The notes below the pieces were generated by a model. The model saw nothing but the letters and a program-made list of their open reading frames with translations, was not told where the DNA came from and did not search any database. A stretch of DNA of 50,103 nucleotides, taken from contig NZ_NFIU01000014.1 in NCBI RefSeq assembly GCF_002159535.1, forward strand, positions 1 through 50,103. The letters run 5' to 3'. Shown here one piece after another: positions 8,305 to 16,745 of the stretch. The position numbers were made by a program, and so were the translations under genes. Each line of letters opens with the position of its first letter. Position 1 is the first letter of the stretch. This DNA is from Olsenella sp. An290 (lineage in GTDB: Bacteria > Actinomycetota > Coriobacteriia > Coriobacteriales > Atopobiaceae).

Positions 8305-8769
8305 ATGGCCGACAACGCCACCCAGTCATACCAGGACCTCGGCTACGACAAGATCTTCGTCTCCCTGGACGGGTCCGACCAGCAGGACAAGGTGCTCGAC
8401 CGCGCCATCGTCATGGCGGCCAACGACAGCGCCGAGCTCTATATCGGGCACGTCATCGACTCGACCGCCCTCGAGGCGGCCGGGACCTTCCCGGTGGACG
8501 TGATCCCCTCGCTCGAGAAGGCCTTCCGCGAGTCCATCGCGGAGAAGGTCGCCCACGCCAAGGCCATCCCCGACATCCCCAAGGTCGAGGTGCTCGTGCG
8601 CGTGGGGCGCATCCGCGAGACCCTGAAGGACGAGATGCTCGACGTCATCAACCCCGACCTCGTGATCTGCGGGGCGCGCGGGCTCTCCTCGATCAAGTAC
8701 GCCATCCTCGGGTCCATCTCCACCTTCCTCACCCGCAACACGGACTGCGACACCCTCATCATCAAGTAG
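8305..8769 (+). CDS. Universal stress protein (UspA family, ATP-binding type)
   Basis: About 154 residues, a single Usp domain. It keeps the nucleotide-binding pattern G-x2-G-x9-G-S (G123, G126, G136, S137 in GARGLSSIKYAILGS), the signature of ATP-binding Usp proteins. The fold begins at KIFVSLDGSDQ near residue 16. A GGAAGGAG ribosome site precedes the ATG. It is a monocistronic gene diverging from uppP and followed by a hairpin. Its role is probably stress or starvation signalling; no specific partner is indicated. The 185-bp divergent region holds no clear consensus promoter. Confidence 0.9.
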   Translation: MADNATQSYQDLGYDKIFVSLDGSDQQDKVLDRAIVMAANDSAELYIGHVIDSTALEAAGTFPVDVIPSLEKAFRESIAEKVAHAKAIPDIPKVEVLVRVGRIRETLKDEMLDVINPDLVICGARGLSSIKYAILGSISTFLTRNTDCDTLIIK

Positions 8770-8803
8770 CGCCGAGCGCCGGCACGCTCCCGCGGCGCCC
8801 CCT

Positions 8804-8840
8804 GCGCCCCGCGACGCTCCCCCGAGGCGTCGCGGGGCGC
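8804..8840 (+). terminator. Hairpin downstream of the universal stress gene
   Basis: A perfect 14-bp GC stem, 8804-8817 with 8827-8840, around a nine-base loop. No T run follows, so it may be a factor-dependent terminator or an mRNA-stabilising stem. Confidence 0.5.
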
Positions 8841-8985
8841 TCCCCTGCCGCGCCGCGACCAAAGCCCCCGGATCGCCGGCCGCCGCGCTTGGCTCTCCGG
8901 CCGCACGGCCCCAGACGCGTCGCCCCCATGGGCGCCCGGAGGCGCGCAGACTCATGAAGAAGCGGTGAGAGCGCGCAAATGGTCG

Positions 8986-8991
8986 TAAAAT
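8986..8991 (+). promoter_or_regulatory. Candidate -10 element of the wall-protein gene
   Basis: TAAAAT stands out in otherwise GC-rich sequence 62 bases before the TTG start at 9053. No convincing -35 hexamer is visible at 16-18 bases upstream. The remainder of 8841-9052 shows nothing else. Confidence 0.35.
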
Positions 8992-9052
8992 GGAAAAGCT
9001 TGTTATTTGAAGCCCGCCAGAGCGGGACCCGGAAACGCGGAGGTCCTGGACC

Positions 9053-10171
9053 TTGACGTCACAAACAGCAGCGCACAGGCCGCGCCGGCGCAGGGGCGCG
9101 ATCGTCGCCCTCTCCTGCGCCACCGCCCTCATGGGGGGCGCGCTCGCGTGCCCACAGGCGGCCCGCGCGGACGCCACCGAGGAGCTCAAGGCCGTCCAGC
9201 AGCAGATTCAGGCCGGCAACGAGGCCTACGAGGAGGCGAGCGAGCACGTCGAGGAGCTCGCGGGGCAGATCAAGGAGTACGAGAGCCGCATCGCCCAGAT
9301 CGAGGAGGAGCTCCCCGAGCAGCGCGAGCGCGTCGGGCTCTCCGTGCGCACCCTCTACAAGATGCAGCAGGCCTCCGGGAGCCTGCTGAGCCTGCTCCTC
9401 TCCGCGGACGACTTCAACGACCTCATCACCACGATCCAGTACCTCGACGCCGTCCAGGCCCACAACTCCGAGGCCGTCGAGGACCTCGCGGCCCTGCAGT
9501 CCGAGCTCACCTGGACGCGCGACACCCTCGAGAGCCAGAAGGAGGAGGCCGAGACCGAGCGCCAGCGTGCCGAGGAGGCCCTCGAGGAGGCCAACGCGGC
9601 CCGCAAGCGCCTTGAGGACGAGATCGCCGCCCAGGCCGCGGCCGAGGAGGCCGCCCGCCAGGAGGCCCTGCGCGCGGCGCAGGAGGCGGCCGCCGCCGCT
9701 GCCGCTCGCGGCGAGGAGGACACCTTCACCACCGAGTCCGGCTCCACCGTCGTGGTCGACGTGCCGTCGAGCCCGAGCCCCGACCCCGACGACGTCGACT
9801 GGACGAGCGAGAAGGACGCCTTCGTCTCCGAGTGGACCGCACGCATCGACGCCTACCTCGCCGGCTCCCCCCTCGCCGGCCAGGGCAAGACCTTCGCCGA
9901 GGCCGCCTGGGAGTTTGGCTGCGACCCGCGCCTGTCCCCGGCCATCTCCACCGTCGAGAGCTCGACGGGGCGCGTCTGCTTCCTCCCCCACAACGCATGG
10001 GGCTGGGGCAGCTCCAGCTGGGACAGCTGGGAGGAGGCCATCTGGGACCACGTCGAGGGCCTGGCGATCGGCTACGGCGGCCAGCTCACCCTCGCGGGCG
10101 CGCACAAGTACTGCCCGCCCAACGCGGACCGCTGGTACCTCTCCGTCCTCGCTCAGATGGAGATGATCTGA
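9053..10171 (+). CDS. Secreted coiled-coil protein with C-terminal lysozyme-like domain
   Basis: About 372 residues. An Arg-rich start and hydrophobic stretch (about 11-39, ending QAARA) form a signal peptide. Residues 40-225 are a long coiled coil resembling the N-terminal half of PcsB/CwlO-type wall proteins. A short acidic Ser/Pro linker follows. The last 100 residues look like a lysozyme-like domain: Glu302 in AISTVESSTG is a candidate catalytic acid and NAWGWGSSSWDSW a substrate-cleft motif. No NlpC/P60 cysteine is present. The start is TTG at 9053, supported by GCGGAGG nine bases upstream. A role in peptidoglycan turnover or septation is inferred from domain order; enzymatic activity is not proven. 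A clear terminator follows. Confidence 0.7.
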   Translation: MTSQTAAHRPRRRRGAIVALSCATALMGGALACPQAARADATEELKAVQQQIQAGNEAYEEASEHVEELAGQIKEYESRIAQIEEELPEQRERVGLSVRTLYKMQQASGSLLSLLLSADDFNDLITTIQYLDAVQAHNSEAVEDLAALQSELTWTRDTLESQKEEAETERQRAEEALEEANAARKRLEDEIAAQAAAEEAARQEALRAAQEAAAAAAARGEEDTFTTESGSTVVVDVPSSPSPDPDDVDWTSEKDAFVSEWTARIDAYLAGSPLAGQGKTFAEAAWEFGCDPRLSPAISTVESSTGRVCFLPHNAWGWGSSSWDSWEEAIWDHVEGLAIGYGGQLTLAGAHKYCPPNADRWYLSVLAQMEMI

Positions 10172-10193
10172 TTCGCTCGCAGAGCGTGACGCC

Positions 10194-10225
10194 GGGCGCC
10201 GAGGTCTCCCTCGGCGCCTTTTTTG
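10194..10225 (+). terminator. Rho-independent terminator
   Basis: GGCGCCGAGG pairs with CCTCGGCGCC around a short TCT loop and is followed by TTTTTT. It lies about 25 bases after the stop of the coiled-coil protein gene and is the most canonical terminator in the window. Confidence 0.85.
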
Positions 10226-10264
10226 TGCGGCTCGGCCCCGGCGGGGGCGCGTCGGGAGGGACGA

Positions 10265-11188
10265 CTACGCCGTCAGGTACACCATCGCGATGATGAGCGC
10301 AAAGCCCACGAGGTCGGCAGGCGAGAAGGACGTGCCCAGCCAGAGCGCGGTCGCGGCCGTCGCCGTGACGGGCTCGATCGTCCCGAGCAGGCTCGCGCGC
10401 ATGGAGCCCGCGTCCTTCACTCCCTGCAGGTAGAGCGCGTACGCTCCGAAGGTGCCCACCACCACGCAGGCGGCGAGCACCGCCACGGCCACGCCGTCGA
10501 GCGCGGGCATGTGCTCCCACGGGCGATAGACCGCCGACATGATCAGCCCCGAGGCCAGAAACGCCAGGCCGTTCACCGTGAAGTTGCCCCAGCGTCGCAT
10601 GGGCTCGGCCGGCAGGATCGAGAGGCACGCGGCCGCGGCGGCGCAGGCGAGCCCCCAGAAGAGACCCTCGGGCGGAAGGCTCAGCTGGCCCGGGTTGCCG
10701 CCCGTCGCCACGAGATAGGTGCCCACGAGCGCGAGCGCCACGCCGAGCAGCTCGCGCCGGCGCGGGCGGCGCCCCATCCGCACGCACACGTAGCCGAGCA
10801 CGAGCACCATGCCCAGGCTCTGCATGATCGTGGCCGTGGCCGAGTTGGTCCAGTCGATCGCCTCGAGGTAGGCCACCTGCGAGAAGAGGATCGCGCCCAG
10901 GCTCACGCCCAGGATGGCAAGAAGGTCGCGTGGGCTCCTCCAGACGCCGGAGAGCTGCTCGCGGCCGCGCGCGGTGACGGCCGCCGCGATGAGGAACAGC
11001 CAGCAGGCCAGAAGCTCGCGCGCGCACACGAGCCAGAGCGGGTCGATGGCGTAGGTGTCCATGAGCCACTTTGAGACCGTGCCGTTGAGGCCCCAGAAGG
11101 TACCCCCCACGAGCGTGGCCACGATGCCGCGGCGAATGCGCCGCCGGCGCTCGAGGCCTCTCTCAGACAGCTGGTTCTTCTCGGCCAC
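10265..11188 (-). CDS. EamA/DMT-family transporter
   Basis: About 307 residues from the GTG at 11188. About ten hydrophobic segments are arranged as two EamA repeats. The first begins GTFWGLNGTVSKWLMD, the family's usual opening; the second includes GTFGAYALYLQGVKDAGSMRASLLGTIEPV, also typical. Such proteins export or import amino acids and other small metabolites; the substrate cannot be told here. GGGAGGG just before the GTG supports this start; an in-frame upstream GTG at 11215 lacks a ribosome site. The gene diverges from the M16C peptidase across the palindrome at 11249-11330. Confidence 0.88.
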   Translation of the reverse strand: MAEKNQLSERGLERRRRIRRGIVATLVGGTFWGLNGTVSKWLMDTYAIDPLWLVCARELLACWLFLIAAAVTARGREQLSGVWRSPRDLLAILGVSLGAILFSQVAYLEAIDWTNSATATIMQSLGMVLVLGYVCVRMGRRPRRRELLGVALALVGTYLVATGGNPGQLSLPPEGLFWGLACAAAAACLSILPAEPMRRWGNFTVNGLAFLASGLIMSAVYRPWEHMPALDGVAVAVLAACVVVGTFGAYALYLQGVKDAGSMRASLLGTIEPVTATAATALWLGTSFSPADLVGFALIIAMVYLTA

Positions 11189-11248
11189 GCGCCCTCCCTG
11201 CTCAAAACGGCCCACGATAGCCTACCATCTTCCGCACGCGGTCGGAAT

Positions 11249-11330
11249 ATCAAATCTCTCCGCGGATTTCTGGCACTTTCAAGGGCCTCCGAGGGCCCAA
11301 AAGTGCCAGAAATCCGCGGAGAGATTTGAT
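11249..11330. repeat. Palindrome with 31-bp perfect arms
   Basis: 11249-11279 (ATCAAATCTCTCCGCGGATT...) and 11300-11330 are exact reverse complements. The 20-base centre contains a smaller GGGCC/GGCCC stem. It lies between two divergent genes, 64 bases before the M16C start. It is far longer than a normal operator or terminator and has no T run. Confidence 0.9.
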
Positions 11331-11393
11331 GTGCGCCAATGGCACGGCCGCCTGCGCTATGCTCAGCTGAGAGAAAACGACAAGGGAGGTATC

Positions 11394-14336
11394 ATGAGCG
11401 AGAAGGACTTTCGGGCCGCCGACCCAGACCTCGCCGTCGGCACCGCGCACGCCGGCTTCACCGTCACCCGCACAGAACCCCTGCCGGAGATCTCCGGACA
11501 GGCCTACGTCATGCGCCACGACGCCACCGGCGCCCGCGCGCTCTGGCTTGCCTGCGCGGACACCAACCGGTCCTTCTCGATCTCCTTCAAGACGCCGCCC
11601 GCCGACGACACGGGCGTCTTTCACATCATCGAGCACTCGGTGCTCTGCGGGTCGGACCGCTACCCGGTGAAGGAGCCCTTCGTCAACCTGCTCAAGACGA
11701 GCATGCAGACGTTCCTGAACGCCATGACCTTCCCCGACAAGACCATGTACCCCGTGGCCTCGACCAACGTGGCGGACCTCGAGAACCTCATGGGCGTCTA
11801 CCTGGACGCGGTGCTGCACCCGGCCATCTACGGCCGCCCGCGCATCTTCGAGCAGGAGGGCTGGCACCTCGAGGCCGCAGACGACGGCTCGCTCTCCTAC
11901 AACGGCGTGGTCTTCAACGAGATGAAGGGCGCCCTCTCCGACCCCGAGGACGTCCTCTACCAGGAGCTCACCCGCCAGCTCTTCCCGGACACCGCCTACG
12001 GACACGAGTCCGGCGGCAACCCGCGCGCCATCCCCACCCTCACCTACGAGGCCTTCCTCGACGCGCACGCCCGCCACTACGCGCTCGCCAACAGCTACAC
12101 CATCCTCTACGGCGACCTGGACATAGACCGCGAGCTCGCCCTCATCGACGCCCACTTCCACGGCGCCGTGCGTCCCGGCGAGGGCGGCCGTGCGGCCGGG
12201 GAGCCCAACCCGCTCCGGCTCCAGGCGCCCGTGCGCCCCGAGCGCGTGGAGCGCCGGATGGCCACGGCGCCGAGCAACGCCTCGATCGGCCTCTCCTACG
12301 TGCTCGGCACGGCGGCGGACCGCACGCGCGTGCTCGCCGTCGACGTCCTTCTGGACGCGCTCTGCGGCTCCAACGAGGCCCCGCTCAAGCGCCGCGTCCT
12401 GGACGCGGGCCTCGCCGACGACTTCTCCGCGATGCTCGTGGACGGCGTGCTCCAGCCCCAGGCGCTCTTCCTGCTGCACGGCCTCAGGCCCGGCGCGGGC
12501 GAGCGGTTCCGCGCCTTGGTGGAGCAGTCCTGCGCCGAGCTCGCGGAGGGCGGCATCCCGCGCGACAAGCTCGAGGCGGCGCTTGCCCAGGCCGAGTTCA
12601 ACCTCCGCGAGCGCGACTTTGGCGGCTACCCCGACGGCGTGGCGCTCTCCATGGCCGTGATGTCGAGCTGGCTCTACGACGACGAGCGGCCCCTCGACTA
12701 CCTGCGCTACGAGGACGCCCTCAACGAGCTCAAGCGCGGGCTCGACGACGGTTCCTTCGAGCGGCTGCTCCGCGAGCTCGTCTGCGAGAGCGCGCACGCG
12801 GCCGAGGTCGAGCTCGTGCCAACGGAGGAGGGCGACGACGCCGAGGAGGCCGCCGAGCTCGAGCGCCTGCGGGCGGGGATGGACGAGAAGGACCTCGAGG
12901 CCGTGCGCGCCGAGGTGGCGGCGCTCCGCGCCGAGCAGGAGGCGCCCGACTCCCCGGAGGCCCTCGCGACGCTCCCCCAGCTCACCCCGGCCGACGTCGA
13001 GCCGCCCGCGCCCGAGCCCGCGCCGCTCGAGGTGGAGGCGCCGCTCCCCTGCGTGGCCCACGAGCTCGACACCCACGGCATCGACTACGTCTACCACTAC
13101 TTTGACCTGCGCCGGCTCGCCTTTGCGGAGCTGCCCTGGGTGGGCGTTCTGACCGACGTCATCGGGCGCCTGGACACGGCGCGCCACTCCGCCTCCGACC
13201 TCGACACCCTCGTGGAGGCCAACCTCGGCGGGCTCGACTTCTTCGTGGAGACGGGCACGCGCGATGACGACCTCTCCTTCGCGGCGCCGCGCCTCGTGGT
13301 GGGGGCCTCGGCCCTCTCCGAGAAGGTCGACGCGCTCGCCCACCTCCCACGCGAGGTCTGGGGGGAGACCTCCTACGCCGACACCGACCGCATCCGCGAC
13401 ATCCTCACGCAGCGCAAGGTCGCCCTCGAGCAGTACTTTGTGAGCTCGGGCCACGCCGCGGCGAGCCGCCGGGCCAACGCGTACTTCTCGTCCGCCGCCG
13501 TGGCCTCGAGCCACATGGGCGGGCTTGACTACTACCTCTTCCTGCGCGAGCTGCTCGCGTCCTGGGACGAGCGGGCCGGCGAGATCCCGGCGCGGCTCTC
13601 CGCGCTCGCGGCGCGCGTCTTCACGGCCGACGAGGTGACCGTGAGCTTCACGGGCCCCGCGCGCGACCGCGACCGATTCTGGGAGGCCGGCGGCACGCTC
13701 GGGCTCTCGAGGACGGGCGCGGTCGAGCACGTCCTCGAGGTCCCGACGCCCGAGCCGCGCAACGAGGGCTTTGTCATCCCGTCGCCGGTCAGCTACGTCG
13801 TGCGCGCCGCCGCGCCATCGACGGCCGACGCCGGCACCCCGGGCCTCTGGGCCGTCGCCGCGCGCGCCCTCTCCTACGACTGCCTCTGGAACGAGGTGCG
13901 CGTGAAGGGCGGCGCCTACGGCTGCGGCTTCAAGCGCTCGACGGAGGGGCTCACGCTCTTCTGGTCCTACCGCGACCCGTCCCTCGACGCCACGCTCTCC
14001 CGCTATGACGCGGCGGCGGCGTGGCTCGCGGGCTGGGAGCCCGCGCGCGAGGAGCTCGACGGCTACGTGGTGGCCACCGTCGCCGCGCACGACGCCCCGG
14101 TGAAGCCCCGCCAGATGGCGCGCCGCCAGGACGTGGCCCGCTTCGACGGCAGGCCGGCCGGCTGGCGCGACGAGGTGCGCGCGCAGGAGCTTGCCGCCAC
14201 GGCCGAGGACATCCGCTCGCTTGCCGCCGCGCTCGCCGGCGAGCGGGCCGCCCGCGGCGTGTGCGTCTTCGGCGGTCGCGAGGCCCTCGAGGCGAGCGGG
14301 CTCGACCTCCAGATCACCGAGCTCGTGAGCGAGTGA
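11394..14336 (+). CDS. M16C-family metallopeptidase (presequence-protease-like)
   Basis: About 980 residues, the usual length for PreP/CYM1-type M16C peptidases, clamshell zinc enzymes that degrade short peptides. The inverted zinc motif HIIEH is at residues 77-81, followed by the family sequence SVLCGSDRYPVKEPF. The distal ligand is probably Glu176 in NEMKGALSDPE. The C-terminal half has the Arg/Tyr region VKGGAYGCGF that binds substrate in M16 enzymes. An acidic Ala/Glu/Pro linker near 470-545 joins the halves. The ATG at 11394 has AGGGAGGT upstream; the open frame before it runs through the palindrome and is not coding. The protein has no signal peptide, so it is cytoplasmic. It ends against the sensor kinase gene. 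Confidence 0.92.
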   Translation: MSEKDFRAADPDLAVGTAHAGFTVTRTEPLPEISGQAYVMRHDATGARALWLACADTNRSFSISFKTPPADDTGVFHIIEHSVLCGSDRYPVKEPFVNLLKTSMQTFLNAMTFPDKTMYPVASTNVADLENLMGVYLDAVLHPAIYGRPRIFEQEGWHLEAADDGSLSYNGVVFNEMKGALSDPEDVLYQELTRQLFPDTAYGHESGGNPRAIPTLTYEAFLDAHARHYALANSYTILYGDLDIDRELALIDAHFHGAVRPGEGGRAAGEPNPLRLQAPVRPERVERRMATAPSNASIGLSYVLGTAADRTRVLAVDVLLDALCGSNEAPLKRRVLDAGLADDFSAMLVDGVLQPQALFLLHGLRPGAGERFRALVEQSCAELAEGGIPRDKLEAALAQAEFNLRERDFGGYPDGVALSMAVMSSWLYDDERPLDYLRYEDALNELKRGLDDGSFERLLRELVCESAHAAEVELVPTEEGDDAEEAAELERLRAGMDEKDLEAVRAEVAALRAEQEAPDSPEALATLPQLTPADVEPPAPEPAPLEVEAPLPCVAHELDTHGIDYVYHYFDLRRLAFAELPWVGVLTDVIGRLDTARHSASDLDTLVEANLGGLDFFVETGTRDDDLSFAAPRLVVGASALSEKVDALAHLPREVWGETSYADTDRIRDILTQRKVALEQYFVSSGHAAASRRANAYFSSAAVASSHMGGLDYYLFLRELLASWDERAGEIPARLSALAARVFTADEVTVSFTGPARDRDRFWEAGGTLGLSRTGAVEHVLEVPTPEPRNEGFVIPSPVSYVVRAAAPSTADAGTPGLWAVAARALSYDCLWNEVRVKGGAYGCGFKRSTEGLTLFWSYRDPSLDATLSRYDAAAAWLAGWEPAREELDGYVVATVAAHDAPVKPRQMARRQDVARFDGRPAGWRDEVRAQELAATAEDIRSLAAALAGERAARGVCVFGGREALEASGLDLQITELVSE

Positions 14337-14341
14337 CCCCC

Positions 14342-15847
14342 ATGCCGCGGAGGGACGGCCCCCTCGCCTCGCTCCTCGCGACCGCGGGCCTGCTCGCGCT
14401 CGCCACGCTCGCGGGCGCGGCGCTGCGCGCGGCGGGCCTCCAGGAGGCCGCGGTCGTGGTCGTCTACGTGCTCGCCGTCATCGGCGTGGCGCTCGCCACG
14501 CCGGGCGGGCCGTGGTGCCTCGTCGCCTCGGCGCTGGCCGTCCTCGCCTTCAACTTCTTCTTCGCCGCGCCCACGCTCTCCCTCGCGGCGCTCGACCCCG
14601 CCATGCCGGGGACCTTCGTCGTGATGTTCGCCGTGGCGCTCGTGGCGGGGCACCTCGCCGCGCGCCTGCGCCTCCAGGCGCGAGCGGCCGAGGCGGCCCG
14701 CACGCGCACCCAGGCGCTGCTGGACCTCTCCCAGCGCCTCCAGGACTGCACCGCGCAGGCGGACGTCATCGCCGCCATGGCCGCCACCGCCACCGGGCCG
14801 CTCGGCCGCTCGCTCGCCTGGTACCCGGCCGCCGGCGGGCGGGCGCTCGGCGAGCCCGCGCTCTTCTCGGCAGACGGCTCGTCGGTCGTGGAGGAGGGCA
14901 CGGTCGCGCTGCGCGCGCTCGCAAACGGCGAGCCCGCCGGGTCCGGGACGCGGGCCTTTGGCGCGGCCGCAGGGCTCTACCAGCCTGTCGGCCCCGCGGG
15001 GCGCCCGCACGGCGTGGCGGGGGTCATCCCCGCCGCCGGCCTCTCCGCCGAGGAGCGCGACCTCTGGGACTCCGTCTGCGGGCTCGTGGCCCTTGCGCTC
15101 GACCGCGTGGACGCCCTCGAGCAGCGCGAGGAGGAGGCGGTGCGCGCCCGCGACCAGAAGACCCGCGCCGACCTGCTGCGCTCCATCTCGCACGACCTGC
15201 GCACGCCGCTCACCTCGATCGCGGGCACCGCGGACGTTCTTTTGGAGGCGGGAGACGCGCTCGACGGCGCGGCGCGCGGGCGCCTGCTCGCCGCGATCCG
15301 GGACGACGCCCGCTGGCTGCGCGGCACCGTGGAGAACCTCCTCACGGTCACGCGTCTCGAGGAGGGCGGGGTGAGCCCGCTCGCGGACGTGGAGCTCGTG
15401 GACGACCTCGTCGAGGAGGCCCTGCGGCACGCCGTGGCCGACCCCGCGCACCCCGTGCGCTTTGAGCCGACGGCCGCCCCCCTGCTCGTGCGCGCCGACC
15501 CGTCGCTCGTGGTGCAGGCGCTCGTGAACCTGGTCAACAACGCCGTGGCGCACACGCCGGCCGGGTGCTCCGTCACGGTCTTCGCCGCGCGCTCGGGCGC
15601 GCGCGTCGAGCTCTGCGTGGCGGACGACGGCCCGGGCATCCCGGATTCCAAGAAGGACCTCATCTTCGAGGCCTTTCACAGCGGGTCGGGCACGCTGCCC
15701 GACGGCACCCGCAGCGTGGGCCTTGGCCTCTCCGTCTGCCGTGCCGTCGCGCGGGCCCATGGGGGCGACGTCTGCGTCCGCGACCGCACGCCCCACGGCT
15801 CCGTCTTTGTCCTCTCCCTTCCCGCCGAGGAGGTTCCCGATGTCTGA
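14342..15847 (+). CDS. KdpD-like sensor histidine kinase (DUF4118 membrane domain)
   Basis: About 501 residues. Four membrane helices of a DUF4118 domain (about 10-105, with the KdpD-like FNFFFAAPTLSL) are followed by a GAF-like region. Next come a HisKA domain with the phospho-acceptor H284 in SISHDLRTPLTSI and an ATPase domain with LVNNAVAHT, DDGPGIP and GLGLSVC. The N-terminal KdpD and Usp cytoplasmic domains of classical KdpD are absent, so this is a truncated-type KdpD. A GTG at 14333, overlapping the peptidase stop, is an alternative start. The stop lies inside the regulator gene (8-bp overlap). Inferred role: sensing K+ or ionic strength and controlling the downstream pump genes. Confidence 0.88.
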   Translation: MPRRDGPLASLLATAGLLALATLAGAALRAAGLQEAAVVVVYVLAVIGVALATPGGPWCLVASALAVLAFNFFFAAPTLSLAALDPAMPGTFVVMFAVALVAGHLAARLRLQARAAEAARTRTQALLDLSQRLQDCTAQADVIAAMAATATGPLGRSLAWYPAAGGRALGEPALFSADGSSVVEEGTVALRALANGEPAGSGTRAFGAAAGLYQPVGPAGRPHGVAGVIPAAGLSAEERDLWDSVCGLVALALDRVDALEQREEEAVRARDQKTRADLLRSISHDLRTPLTSIAGTADVLLEAGDALDGAARGRLLAAIRDDARWLRGTVENLLTVTRLEEGGVSPLADVELVDDLVEEALRHAVADPAHPVRFEPTAAPLLVRADPSLVVQALVNLVNNAVAHTPAGCSVTVFAARSGARVELCVADDGPGIPDSKKDLIFEAFHSGSGTLPDGTRSVGLGLSVCRAVARAHGGDVCVRDRTPHGSVFVLSLPAEEVPDV

Positions 15848-16550
15848 CGCCTCGCACGGACCCGCGCTCGTCCTCGTCGTGGAGGACGACCCCGCGATCG
15901 CAAACCTCGTCCGCACCGCGCTCGAGTCGCATGGGGCCCGAGTGGCCGTGGCCGGGACGGCCGCGGAGGCCATCTCGCGCGCGGCCGAGCTCTCCCCCGG
16001 GGTCATCCTGCTCGACCTGGGCCTGCCGGACGCGGACGGCATCGAGGTCGTCCGGCGGGTGCGCACCTGGTCCCAGAGCCTCCCGATTATCGTGGTCTCC
16101 GCGCGCGCGGAGGACGCCGACAAAATCGGCGCGCTCGACGCCGGCGCGGACGACTACCTCGTGAAGCCCTTCTCGGTGGGGGAGCTTCTCGCCCGCGTGC
16201 GGGTGGCGCTGCGCCGCGCGAGCCACGAGCCCGGAGCCCCTGGGTCGTCCACCTTCGAGGACGGCGGGCTCGTGATCGACTACGCGGCCGGAATCGCCCG
16301 CGTGCGCGGGGAGGAGCTTCGCCTCACGCCCATGGAGTACCGGCTGCTCGTCCTTCTCTCCCAAAACGCCGACAAGGTCCTCACCCACCAGTACCTGCTC
16401 GAGCACGCCTGGGGCGAGGGGCAGGTGGGGGACCTCGCGTCGCTTCGCGTGCTCATGGCGTCCCTGCGCAAGAAGCTCGCCCGCGCCGGGGCGGACGGCC
16501 TCATCCAGACCCACGTGGGCGTGGGCTACCGCCTGCTCCGGCAGGCCTGA
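15840..16550 (+). CDS. KdpE-like OmpR-family response regulator
   Basis: About 236 residues. The receiver domain has the acidic pocket E15-D16-D17, phospho-acceptor D59 (LLDLGLPD) and conserved K109 (LVKPF). The C-terminal half is an OmpR/PhoB winged helix with LTPMEYRLLVLLSQNADKV and the recognition region RVLMASLRKKL, ending HVGVGYRL, typical of KdpE. It overlaps the kinase gene by 8 bases. The likely target is the promoter region of the pump gene immediately downstream, which carries tandem TTAAY-N6-TTTAT sites. Confidence 0.9.
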   Translation: MSDASHGPALVLVVEDDPAIANLVRTALESHGARVAVAGTAAEAISRAAELSPGVILLDLGLPDADGIEVVRRVRTWSQSLPIIVVSARAEDADKIGALDAGADDYLVKPFSVGELLARVRVALRRASHEPGAPGSSTFEDGGLVIDYAAGIARVRGEELRLTPMEYRLLVLLSQNADKVLTHQYLLEHAWGEGQVGDLASLRVLMASLRKKLARAGADGLIQTHVGVGYRLLRQA

Positions 16551-16593
16551 CAAAGGCGGTGGGGCACCTTTGCCAGGGCGCCCCACCTGCGGC

Positions 16594-16646
16594 GTTAATG
16601 CGGTCTTTATACCGGCACACCCCTTCTTAACAGGGTCTTTATGCCC
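16594..16646 (+). promoter_or_regulatory. Candidate KdpE-type operator: two 21-bp direct repeats
   Basis: 16594-16614 (GTTAATGCGGTCTTTATACCG) and 16626-16646 (CTTAACAGGGTCTTTATGCCC) match at 16 of 21 positions and are exactly 32 bases apart, about three helical turns. Each holds TTAAY and TTTAT half-sites 11 bases apart, the spacing OmpR-family dimers use. They sit about 100-150 bases before the pump start. A -35-like TTGACC follows at 16660-16665, but no good -10 is seen. Upstream, GGTGGGGC/GCCCCACC at about 16559-16589 could fold into a hairpin closing the kinase-regulator transcript. Confidence 0.6.
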
Positions 16647-16745
16647 ATGGCGTGACATTTTGACCACATGCCCGCCCGTCGCGGACGACCGGCTCGCGCT
16701 GACCTACCCTAGCCGCGTACGACAGCAGCGAGTAGGAAGGGCGCG

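Noticed and set aside
11250-14090. 946-residue open frame antisense to the M16C peptidase
   Set aside because: It mirrors the codon pattern of the peptidase gene in GC-rich DNA, has low-complexity Arg/Val/Gly/His composition and no family resemblance.
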